Assembly: GCA_018268085.1 (NCBI GenBank)
Contig: JAFDXE010000013.1
Coordinates: 1-64,000 of the forward strand
Origin: Bacteroidota bacterium
GTDB lineage: Bacteria; Bacteroidota; Bacteroidia; Chitinophagales; Chitinophagaceae
Length of the DNA: 64,000 bases
Direction of reading: 5' to 3'
Shown: positions 56,338-64,000 of the stretch, piece after piece
Position numbering within the stretch: the first letter of the stretch is position 1
How the letters are laid out: every line of letters begins with the position of its first letter
Program-made: the position numbers and the translations under genes
The notes under the pieces: model-generated
Seen by the model: only the letters and a program-made list of their open reading frames with translations
The model's database searches: none
What the model was told of the DNA's origin: nothing

Positions 56338-57780
56338 TTACTTAGTTTTGTTTTTCATTAATGCATAATAAACAACTCCACTTACTGTAAAACCAACAAA
56401 CCAGGCGTAGTGATACAGCTCTGCTATCCACCCCGGAAAAACAGACGTATTCACCAATTTAACCTGTAATAAAAATCCCGGCACGTTGGGTAAAATTCCT
56501 GCGAGCAATGCAATGATTGCAGCAGCATTAAATCCATTTCTGTATGCATATACTCCTGTTGGATTATACAGATCAGCTAATTGTAGTTCTTTTTTCCGGA
56601 TAGAAAAATAGTCAACGATCATGATACCACCTACCGGACCTAACAGGCTCGAGTAAGCGATCAGCCAGGTAAATATATAACCGTTAGGATCGCTCATTAG
56701 TTTCCAGGGGAAAATAAGTATACCGATAATACCGGTGATATACCCTCCTGTCTTAAAATTAATTTTTGAAGGTGCAAGGTTTGAAAAATCATTTGCCGGA
56801 CTTACAATATTTGCGGCAATATTTGTAGCCAGTGTAGAAATAATAATTCCGATCATAGCAAAACTCACCATTATTTTATTGTTGAACTTCCCGGCCAGTT
56901 GAACAGGATCCCACTCCGGGCTGCCATATATAATGGCAGATGCAGAGGTAACCACTACGCCTACAAATGCAAATAAAGTCATTGAAGGTGGTAAGCCGAT
57001 AGCCTGGCCTTTCATGTGGGCCCTCTGGCTTTTGGCATACCTGGTAAAATCAGGAATATTCAAGGACAAGGTTGCCCAGAATCCAACAACGGCTGTTAAT
57101 GCCGGGAAAAAGAATTTGAAGAATGTTGCATTATCGGTGAATGCAGAAGGTGTTTCCAAAATAGGCCCCAAACCTTTGGCTGCAATTACTGCCCAGCAAA
57201 ATAAAGCTATGGCAGCAAGCGGTAAGAATATGGCTTTAAACACCAGTAACTTCCTGATGCTTTCCACTCCTTTATAAATAATGAACATATTCAACAACCA
57301 GAAAATGATAAAACATTCTATCACCAGCGTTTGAGGAAACAATGATTCCGTATCTATTAATGGCAGCTTCGGACTCCATGCCCGTATCAGGTTATACAAA
57401 GAAGCGCCGCCAATCCAGGTTTGAATACCGAACCAACCGCAGGCAACTATGGCTCGCAGCATTGCCGGAATATTGGCACCTCTCGTTCCGAAACTCGCCC
57501 TCGCCAATACGGGAAACGGTATTCCGAATTTGGCGCCTGCATGCCCGTTCAATAACATCGGCACCAGTACTATAGCATTACCAATAAATATTGTAAGTAC
57601 TGCCTGCCACCAGCTCATTCCTTCATTAATCATGGAACTCGCCATTGTATAAGTTGGAATACACAAACTCATACTAATCCATAAAGCTGCATAGTTCCAT
57701 GTTCCCCATGTGCGCATGTTTGAGGGAACAGGAGCCAGGTCCTCGTTGTATAATGAAGAAGTTGTTTGGTTTTGGTTCAT
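56338..57780 (-). CDS. NCS1-family nucleobase/allantoin permease
   Basis: A 480-residue inner-membrane transporter with about twelve helices. The family pattern is clear: NYAALWISMSLCIPTYTMASS near the N-terminus, VLARASFGTRGANIPAMLRAIVACGWFGIQTWIGG and LSLNIPDFTRYAKSQ. NCS1 proteins import uracil, allantoin, hydantoin, cytosine or purines with a cation. Its position inside the operon predicts uracil/thymine or a dihydropyrimidine as substrate. The gene lies 70-73 bp from its neighbours. Confidence 0.91.
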   Translation of the reverse strand: MNQNQTTSSLYNEDLAPVPSNMRTWGTWNYAALWISMSLCIPTYTMASSMINEGMSWWQAVLTIFIGNAIVLVPMLLNGHAGAKFGIPFPVLARASFGTRGANIPAMLRAIVACGWFGIQTWIGGASLYNLIRAWSPKLPLIDTESLFPQTLVIECFIIFWLLNMFIIYKGVESIRKLLVFKAIFLPLAAIALFCWAVIAAKGLGPILETPSAFTDNATFFKFFFPALTAVVGFWATLSLNIPDFTRYAKSQRAHMKGQAIGLPPSMTLFAFVGVVVTSASAIIYGSPEWDPVQLAGKFNNKIMVSFAMIGIIISTLATNIAANIVSPANDFSNLAPSKINFKTGGYITGIIGILIFPWKLMSDPNGYIFTWLIAYSSLLGPVGGIMIVDYFSIRKKELQLADLYNPTGVYAYRNGFNAAAIIALLAGILPNVPGFLLQVKLVNTSVFPGWIAELYHYAWFVGFTVSGVVYYALMKNKTK

Positions 57781-57850
57781 TAATTATGTAAGAATAATAT
57801 AATAAGGTGTGCGTAAATGAACATGCAACATTTTTCATTCAACATCATCA

Positions 57851-59194
57851 TCAGGCGATACTTTCGTCTGCAATTTTTATGGCTTCACTGATAATAGCCA
57901 ATCCTTCATCTATTTGTTCTTTTGTTACGGTTAATGGCGGCGCAATGAAAATATAACTCCAACGCACAAATGTGTACATGCCCAGCTCTTTAATTTTTGC
58001 AGCAACTTTATTCATAACAACCATTTCTTCCGGCTTAGCATTGAAAGGAGCCATTGGTTCTTTCGTAGTACGATTCTTCACCAGTTCAATACATCCCAGT
58101 AAACCTGCAGTTCTGAAATTACCAATTGAAGGGTGAAGTTGCTTTAACTGTTCTACACGTTCTGTTACATATTGTCCCATAGCAGCAGCATTCTCTATCA
58201 GTTTATCTTCTTCATAAATCTTTAAAGTTTCCAATGCTGCTGCACAACTTACCGGGTGAGCAGAATAGGTTAAACCAAGCGGCAATACAGCATCATCGTA
58301 TTTTGCTGCAATTTTATCCGATACCATCAAACAACCAAATGGCAGGTAACCACAGGTTAAACCTTTTGCCATGGCGATCATATCAGGGATAATATCATGG
58401 TGTTCGAAACCGAACCATTTACCGGTACGTCCGAATCCACTCATTACTTCATCAATGATCAGCAGTATGCCGTGCTTGTTGCAGATTTCTCTTACAGCTT
58501 TCATATAGCCTTTGGGATAATGAAAACACCCGGATGATCCGGATTCACCTTCCAGTAATATAGCTGCAATATTACCCGGGCCTTCATAAGCGATTATGCG
58601 TTCCAGTTGGGCAATGGCATCTTTCAATAAACTCTCTTCGCCATGTTCCCAGCGATAGGCATAAGGCAGATCAAAGTGTACAAAATTTGGCGCCTGCTGC
58701 GCATCTACCGGAATCCTGCGGGGATCGCCACTAACAGATATAGCCCCGATGGATGCTCCATGGTACGATTGATAACGGCTCAATATTTTATGCCGGCCGG
58801 TGTATAACCTTGCCAGCTTAATGGCATTCTCTATTGAAGTAGCCCCGCAAAGGGTAAAGAAGGCTTTGTTTAAATCGCCCGGGCAAATCTCAGCCAGTTT
58901 CTTTCCCAGTTCTCCACGCACTTTGGTTACACAACTAGGGGTAACGTAACTCACTTCACGCATTTGCTTCACAACGGCGTCGGTTATACGCTGATCTCCA
59001 TGACCAATGTTTACATTCATTAGCCCGGAAGAAAAATCGATATAACGTTTATCGTCATAATCATACAGGTAAACGCCTTCTGCATATTTTACTGCGATAG
59101 GCGCAACGCCCTTTTGCTTACTCCAGCTAAATAAAGTATAGTCGAGGTTATGTTGAATTATTTCTGTTGCTTCAGATACTGATGTTGTTTGCAC
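57851..59194 (-). CDS. Class III aminotransferase, probably beta-alanine transaminase
   Basis: A 447-residue PLP-dependent enzyme. The Schiff-base Lys lies in MIAMAKGLTCGYLPFG (about residue 280), preceded by LLIIDEVMSGFGRTGKWFGF; phosphate-binding and substrate motifs are in place. In the pathway it would deaminate beta-alanine or beta-aminoisobutyrate to (methyl)malonate semialdehyde using pyruvate or 2-oxoglutarate. Specificity is from context, since class III enzymes are diverse. It lies 86 bp downstream of the dehydrogenase gene. Confidence 0.88.
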   Translation of the reverse strand: MQTTSVSEATEIIQHNLDYTLFSWSKQKGVAPIAVKYAEGVYLYDYDDKRYIDFSSGLMNVNIGHGDQRITDAVVKQMREVSYVTPSCVTKVRGELGKKLAEICPGDLNKAFFTLCGATSIENAIKLARLYTGRHKILSRYQSYHGASIGAISVSGDPRRIPVDAQQAPNFVHFDLPYAYRWEHGEESLLKDAIAQLERIIAYEGPGNIAAILLEGESGSSGCFHYPKGYMKAVREICNKHGILLIIDEVMSGFGRTGKWFGFEHHDIIPDMIAMAKGLTCGYLPFGCLMVSDKIAAKYDDAVLPLGLTYSAHPVSCAAALETLKIYEEDKLIENAAAMGQYVTERVEQLKQLHPSIGNFRTAGLLGCIELVKNRTTKEPMAPFNAKPEEMVVMNKVAAKIKELGMYTFVRWSYIFIAPPLTVTKEQIDEGLAIISEAIKIADESIA

Positions 59195-59280
59195 TTCTTT
59201 TTATTTTGAATGTTTTTACAGTTGAATGTTAAACTATCATTGTGTACTTTTCAATGAACATTCTTCATGTATAATAATTA

Positions 59281-60744
59281 TTAACTCATCCAGTTGATCC
59301 CTGCTTCAGGATTCCATTTGGTGGTCGACTTTTTCAATTTGGTCCAGAACTCTATAGAACTTTTACCTGTAATATCTCCTACACCAAATTTACTGTCATT
59401 CCAGCCACCGAAAGAAAAAGGTTCTCTCGGAACGGGTACGCCAACGTTTACACCAATCATACCGGCGCTGGCTTTATCAATGATATACCTGGCTATGCCG
59501 CCATTTTGGGTAAATACACTAGCCGCATTGCCATAAGGATTGGCATTTTCAATGGCAAGCGCTTCATCAACAGTATTCGTACGCATGATGCTGATAACAG
59601 GACCGAAAATTTCTTCCCTTGCCACACTCATATCGGGCTTCACGTAATCGATAACCGTGGGTCCTACGTATGTGCCATTTTCTTTTCCATTTACTTTTGT
59701 ATTGCGGCCATCCACCAGCACTTTTGCACCGTCTTTTTCAGCTTCACTGATATATCTTTCGATACGTTCTTTCGATTCTTTATTGATAACAGCTCCCAAA
59801 TTTTCACCGGGAACAATTTTCTTTGCTTCTTCACAAATTTTGCTAATGATGTGATCAATATTTCCAACGCCAATCATCGCACTCGCTGCCATACACCGCT
59901 GACCTGCGCATCCACTCATTGATGCTGCAACATTTTGTGCAGTCATGGCCGGGATCGCATCCGGTAATACCATCAGGTGATTTTTTGCTCCGCCTAAAGC
60001 CAAACATCTTTTATAATTTGCAGTTGCACGTTTGTACACAATCTTAGCCACTTTGGTTGATCCTACAAAAGATACGGCTTCAATATCCGGATGATCACAA
60101 ATAGCTTCAACGATATCAACATCTCCATGAACAATATTAAATACGCCATCGGGCAATCCTGCTTCTTTTAATAGTTCTGCTAACCGCATAGCACTCAATG
60201 GCACTTTTTCCGATGGTTTAAGAATCATACAATTGCCCAGTGCGATGGCATTGGGTATTGTCCAGTTGGGCACCATGCTCGGAAAATTAAACGGTACAAT
60301 AGAGGCTACAACACCCAGGGCAACGTGTTCTGTTCTGCATTCTACACCACGGCTCACTTCCAGTATTTCACCGGTAATGAGTTGAGGCAATGATGTTGCA
60401 AATTCTGTAAGCTCAATAGATTTTTCAATTTCTGCAACAGATTCACTATATGTTTTACCGTTTTCTTCGGTACACAAAGCAGCCAATTCTTTCAGGTTTT
60501 TCTCTAATAAGGTTTTATATTTGAAAAAAACCTGAACTCTTTCTTTGATGGGTGTTTTGCTCCAGCCGGGGAATGCGGCTTTTGCAGCAGCAACAGCCTG
60601 GTTTAAATCGGTGGAAGATGACAAAGGTACTTTTGATAAAAGTGTACCATCAACCGGTGAAATAACATCCAGGAATTTCCCGGTTTGTGCATTTACCAGC
60701 TTTCCATTGACATAGTTTTGGGTTTCTTTATATTTCATACTCAT
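59281..60744 (-). CDS. mmsA: CoA-acylating (methyl)malonate-semialdehyde dehydrogenase
   Basis: The final step, oxidising malonate or methylmalonate semialdehyde to acetyl-CoA or propionyl-CoA with CO2 release. The 487-residue aldehyde dehydrogenase family member has the nucleotide-site SIVPFNFPSMVPNW (about 155-170) and the catalytic Cys in SGCAGQRCMAASAMIG (about 280-290), both typical of MmsA. ATG 60744 (MSMKYKE) or the second ATG 60738 could start it. It is the promoter-proximal gene of the pathway operon. Confidence 0.93.
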   Translation of the reverse strand: MSMKYKETQNYVNGKLVNAQTGKFLDVISPVDGTLLSKVPLSSSTDLNQAVAAAKAAFPGWSKTPIKERVQVFFKYKTLLEKNLKELAALCTEENGKTYSESVAEIEKSIELTEFATSLPQLITGEILEVSRGVECRTEHVALGVVASIVPFNFPSMVPNWTIPNAIALGNCMILKPSEKVPLSAMRLAELLKEAGLPDGVFNIVHGDVDIVEAICDHPDIEAVSFVGSTKVAKIVYKRATANYKRCLALGGAKNHLMVLPDAIPAMTAQNVAASMSGCAGQRCMAASAMIGVGNIDHIISKICEEAKKIVPGENLGAVINKESKERIERYISEAEKDGAKVLVDGRNTKVNGKENGTYVGPTVIDYVKPDMSVAREEIFGPVISIMRTNTVDEALAIENANPYGNAASVFTQNGGIARYIIDKASAGMIGVNVGVPVPREPFSFGGWNDSKFGVGDITGKSSIEFWTKLKKSTTKWNPEAGINWMS

Positions 60745-60786
60745 AACCGAATTATATATTTTTTATTTTTTGAAGGCAAGAACTAA

Positions 60787-60823
60787 AAATAATTCATTTT
60801 TCAGTATTCATAAAGAATTATTT
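60787..60823. promoter_or_regulatory. Inverted repeat in the divergent promoter region, candidate Lrp-family operator
   Basis: AAATAATTC (60787-60795) and GAATTATTT (60815-60823) are perfect 9-bp inverted arms with a 19-bp spacer. They lie between the mmsA operon and the regulator gene, 43 bp from mmsA and 30 bp from the regulator. Confidence 0.5.
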
Positions 60824-60852
60824 ATAGTTTTTGATAAAAACTTAACCCACTC

Positions 60853-61338
60853 ATGAGCAATGCTGCATCAGCAAATGAAACCAGTGCATTAGATAAACTC
60901 GACTTTGAAATTTTATCATTTCTCCAGGAAGATGGGCGTATGTCCTTTACCGTTATTGCAGAAAAACTGGGCGTATCTATTGGTACGGTAAGAACAAGGT
61001 TTAATAAACTGATTGAAGACGGTACCGTAAATATTATCGGCCGTGTAAACCCCGATAAAGTTGGCTTTCGGTCGTATGCACACATTGCTGTATTTGTGAG
61101 GCCTGCCACATTAAAAGATAAGGTGGCTCAGAAAATTGTAAAAATGCCTGAAGTGAGTTTTCTTGCATTAACATCGGGCGACTATGACCTGGAAGTAGAT
61201 GTGATGTGCCGGGACAATAATCACCTGGTAGATTTCATCAACAATATCAGCAAGATTGAAGGTGTGTTTCAAACAAAAACAACCATCTATTTTAAAGTGT
61301 ATAAATATGCACAGCCGGATCTTAAACTACTAAAGTAA
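60853..61338 (+). CDS. Lrp/AsnC-family transcriptional regulator
   Basis: A 161-residue regulator: N-terminal winged helix-turn-helix (about residues 13-62, LDFEILSFLQEDGRMS, VIAEKLGVSIGTVRTRFNKL) and a C-terminal RAM/AsnC ligand-binding beta-alpha-beta domain (from about residue 78; LALTSGDYDLEVDVMCRD). Transcribed divergently from the pyrimidine degradation genes, so it probably controls them in response to a pathway amino acid such as beta-alanine. An inverted repeat at 60787-60823 is a plausible binding site. Confidence 0.93.
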   Translation: MSNAASANETSALDKLDFEILSFLQEDGRMSFTVIAEKLGVSIGTVRTRFNKLIEDGTVNIIGRVNPDKVGFRSYAHIAVFVRPATLKDKVAQKIVKMPEVSFLALTSGDYDLEVDVMCRDNNHLVDFINNISKIEGVFQTKTTIYFKVYKYAQPDLKLLK

Positions 61339-61352
61339 AAATACACTTACAT

Positions 61353-61389
61353 AAAAAAGCCTGCTACTTCATTTGTAGCAGGCTTTTTT
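61353..61389. terminator. Bidirectional terminator between the regulator and the T9SS cargo gene
   Basis: A 15-bp perfect stem (AAAAAAGCCTGCTAC with its complement) around a 7-base loop, with A and T runs on both sides, so it can stop transcription from both directions. Confidence 0.9.
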
Positions 61390-61403
61390 TATCAGGGAAA
61401 AAT

Positions 61404-64000
61404 TTATTCTTTTATGAACGAAATGGTGAAATTCTTTTTTGCACCAATCAGTTGCAACTGGTATTTACCCGCCGCCAGGTTTCCGTCGATGTTAAATGAA
61501 TAACGCATATCACCTCCGGGATGCGTGGTCGTAAATCTTTTTACAACCTGGCCGTTGATATTTAACACTTGTACAAGGTAAACTCCGGTTTCAAGATTAC
61601 CTACGCTTAATGATACTTTATTGTTTTTAACCGGGTTTGGATACACCATCATTTCACCAGCCCCAAGCGGCGTTTCACTTAAACTAACTTTAACTGCATT
61701 GCTATAGGTTACAACAGCCTGCCTGCTTTCAGCTTTAATCCTGTAATAGTAATCACCTGTGGCCGGATGTAAATCAAACCATGAATAAGCTGCCGCATTC
61801 TTAATTTTATTGCAGGAGATGCTTGTTACATAACTGAATCTGTTTCCATCCGTAGATCTTTCAACAGTGTATGATGTAATATCCATTTCATTAATGGTTT
61901 GCCATTCAAGCTGAATATTTTTTTGTTGCTGACCCGCTGTTATAGCCGTAAATGCAAATAACTTGCCCGTTACCGATGAATTTCTGAATACAATACTGAA
62001 ACGATCGGCAGCATAAGAAGCAGGATTTTCAGTTACTTCAAATTGTATTTGAGTAGTTCCGTTTGAATTTAATACAGTATTGTTTATGGATGAAGCAAAC
62101 CGGTCTGTAATGATTGCTTCTAAACCTGGCTTTTGTAGATTTTCTGCAATAACCTCAATAGTGTACACACCTGGTTTCAACGCTGTAATATTAAGCTGGT
62201 TGGTTTCTTCTTCAGAAATGGTTTTCCTGCGTTGAATAGCCAGCAGTTGGCCTTCTGTACGGAAACTGATTTGTTTACCTTCACTCACCAGTTTCTTTAC
62301 ATCCTGGTTATCCAAACTATTTGAATTGTTTTCATTGTAGGTATTCATCGTTCCGTCAAGCAATGCAATGCTGCCATCAATATGTTGTTCATACAGGTTC
62401 ACACGAAGTCTTTCTCCGGCAACAGGCTGACGTCCGAATAATGCATCACTACCGTTACTCGTTTTATCTGATTCTTTTATGGTGATCGTTCCCGGGTTTG
62501 TTCCATCCTGCGACTCAACCATGAATGCTTCACCACTTGGTATATACTGACTAACAGGGCTAGCCGAAGTTGTTATATCATACGAATTTGTTCCGCTGTT
62601 CCAGCTTACGGTTACATAACCACCCAATCCATTACTACCATTTAGTTTTGGATCCCATACATAAAAACTGTTCTTTACATTATTCCTGGTGATGGTGGCA
62701 AAATCGATTGCTGAAGGATAAGGATTTCCGACTACTGTAAAGCCAGTGGCATTTACAGTTGATGCCTGGTTACCTGTTTTAACCGGTCCTTTCATCCTGA
62801 GTGTTGTGGCTGTTACTGCAGCATTGTTTCCCTGTGAAAGATCGATACCTCTATCGCCCCTTATATACACCATATAACCTGGATATGTGTTCACTGTTGT
62901 GTACGTTCCGGGCGTTGTAGGCAATGCAACAAAACTATTGCTGGCTGTATTAAATATTTTACAGGTAGCTGAATTGGTAGGGCTCTGATCAAAACCATTT
63001 ACCAGCGGGCCACCGCAGATATGTATTCCATAACCAGGATTGGGGTTCAGGTTGCGCTGTAATGATGGCGGTCCATATACAGATTCCTGCCAGGTATCCT
63101 GAAGTGTAATGGTTGAGGATGCAATGGGCGCACTCAGCAGGCGCCATGCTTTACGGGCAGGTATATATCTTTCAACAGAAACGTTTCCGTTTATAAATGC
63201 CGTTGCATTTCCGAATCCATCTACTGGCAACGCTGCTACATTCGCTGTTCCGTTGGCATCAGATTTTAATACGAGGTTATCACTGGTTGAAAACGTTTTA
63301 CCGTTACCAACCGTTACTGTTCCGGTAACAATGGTAATATCTTCCAGGCCGAGGTTGTTATTCACCGTCAGGTTTTTTATCGTATTACCGGAGAATGTAC
63401 CCGACGTTATCGATTGATAGGAACTTCCATTGAATTCAACAGTTCCGTTTGTTGCGTCAATTCCACCAACACTCGACACTGCGCCCGCAACTTTTAATGT
63501 ACCTGAACTAACGGTAAGGGATGCCCCGTTTTCCACAAATAAATCATTTACAATTCCAGCACCCGCAGTTAGAACCGGGAACACTCTTCCGGCGCCCAGG
63601 TCGTTATTAATGTATGTAGGATAAGATGTTGAAGGAATCAGTCCCAGCCAGTTCTTAGGTGTAAACCAGTCTGATGTCATCGCATCTCCGGTCCATTGTG
63701 ATTTGCCTAAAATTTCTGCAACACTAAAATCTCCCAATTGCAACAATCCATTGGCCTGGATTGAAGTAGCCAGCGGAGATGATGTTACAGGCATGCTCCA
63801 TGCGGCGGTTTTGTATAAGCCAATTTTAAAGTTTGCTGTATTTACACCTGCATCAAGATCTGCTGATGCCCAGTTGAATATTACTGTTGCATTGTTAAAT
63901 ACAACTCCTCCGTTATCGAATGACCAAAACCTGTTCACACTTTTTAACGGGTTTAAACCGGAATAATTTATTTCACTCTGGTCTGCTTCATTTGTATATA
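61404..64000 (-). CDS. T9SS type A cargo protein, C-terminal part (gene runs off the window)
   Basis: An open minus-strand frame of at least 865 codons with no stop up to the window edge, so the start is missing. The visible part has beta-helix or filamentous-type repeats with VNNNLGLEDITIVTGTVTV and NSNGTTQIQFEVTENPASY, a middle region with SQYIPSGEAFMVESQDGTN, a fibronectin type III-like stretch (LEWQTINEMDITSYTVERS) and the T9SS type A sorting domain at the C-terminus (VYPNPVKNNKVSLSVGNLET, ending GAKKNFTISFIKE). It is a large secreted, surface-attached protein, perhaps an adhesin; no catalytic domain is visible. Confidence 0.85.
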   Translation of the reverse strand, partial: YTNEADQSEINYSGLNPLKSVNRFWSFDNGGVVFNNATVIFNWASADLDAGVNTANFKIGLYKTAAWSMPVTSSPLATSIQANGLLQLGDFSVAEILGKSQWTGDAMTSDWFTPKNWLGLIPSTSYPTYINNDLGAGRVFPVLTAGAGIVNDLFVENGASLTVSSGTLKVAGAVSSVGGIDATNGTVEFNGSSYQSITSGTFSGNTIKNLTVNNNLGLEDITIVTGTVTVGNGKTFSTSDNLVLKSDANGTANVAALPVDGFGNATAFINGNVSVERYIPARKAWRLLSAPIASSTITLQDTWQESVYGPPSLQRNLNPNPGYGIHICGGPLVNGFDQSPTNSATCKIFNTASNSFVALPTTPGTYTTVNTYPGYMVYIRGDRGIDLSQGNNAAVTATTLRMKGPVKTGNQASTVNATGFTVVGNPYPSAIDFATITRNNVKNSFYVWDPKLNGSNGLGGYVTVSWNSGTNSYDITTSASPVSQYIPSGEAFMVESQDGTNPGTITIKESDKTSNGSDALFGRQPVAGERLRVNLYEQHIDGSIALLDGTMNTYNENNSNSLDNQDVKKLVSEGKQISFRTEGQLLAIQRRKTISEEETNQLNITALKPGVYTIEVIAENLQKPGLEAIITDRFASSINNTVLNSNGTTQIQFEVTENPASYAADRFSIVFRNSSVTGKLFAFTAITAGQQQKNIQLEWQTINEMDITSYTVERSTDGNRFSYVTSISCNKIKNAAAYSWFDLHPATGDYYYRIKAESRQAVVTYSNAVKVSLSETPLGAGEMMVYPNPVKNNKVSLSVGNLETGVYLVQVLNINGQVVKRFTTTHPGGDMRYSFNIDGNLAAGKYQLQLIGAKKNFTISFIKE

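Noticed and set aside
1..64000. CRISPR array, tRNA or rRNA genes
   Set aside because: No regularly spaced direct repeats and no cloverleaf or rRNA-like stretch was recognised by eye; a covariance search was not possible here.

Overview
The window reads as a chromosomal segment of a Bacteroidota bacterium, most likely of the Chitinophagaceae or a close relative. Several features point that way: three secreted proteins with type IX secretion (T9SS) sorting domains, a PorG-like outer-membrane barrel, several SPII lipoproteins, three DUF4476 proteins, promoters of the TAnnTTTG type, and an absence of clear Shine-Dalgarno sites. No rRNA, tRNA, CRISPR array, transposase or integrase was recognised.

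Layout. 0-11.5 kb: sucD, a DUF4476 protein, a 2039-residue alpha-2-macroglobulin with a thioester motif, a small membrane protein and a flotillin-like protein with an internal 74-residue repeat. 11.6-24.2 kb: aspS, then a surface-polysaccharide cluster (GT2-GT4 fusion, methyltransferase, membrane GT2, polytopic membrane protein, two GT4 enzymes, MsbA-type ABC exporter). 24.2-33.9 kb: esterase-like lipoprotein, YkuD-like secreted protein, rarA, a GNAT acetyltransferase, a PorG-like barrel, uvrA, a DUF2383 protein and an RNA pseudouridine synthase. 33.9-40.2 kb: two more DUF4476 proteins flanking a T9SS type B cargo protein, then a carboxypeptidase-regulatory-domain lipoprotein.

40.3-44.5 kb is the clearest accessory region. 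It is a compact AT-rich restriction-modification unit: a PLD-type (NgoFVII/BfiI-like) endonuclease, an XRE controller with a palindromic operator, and an N6-adenine methyltransferase overlapping it by ATGA. The unit is bracketed by long imperfect inverted repeats that carry GTTAGCTG/CAGCTAAC ends and resemble integron attC sites. A short second unit with an 80-residue membrane protein may follow. I read this as a mobile gene cassette without a local integrase.

44.5-48.6 kb holds a nuclease lipoprotein, an NlpC/P60 lipoprotein, a cyclophilin lipoprotein and an M20-family amidohydrolase. After a T9SS-exported M1 peptidase, 51.0-61.3 kb carries a complete reductive pyrimidine-degradation locus: PreA/PreT dihydropyrimidine dehydrogenase, dihydropyrimidinase, nitrilase-type beta-ureidopropionase, NCS1 permease, class III aminotransferase and CoA-acylating semialdehyde dehydrogenase, with a divergent Lrp/AsnC regulator. 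Together these would import uracil or thymine and convert it through beta-alanine or beta-aminoisobutyrate to an acyl-CoA. The window ends inside a large T9SS type A cargo gene that runs off the right edge.
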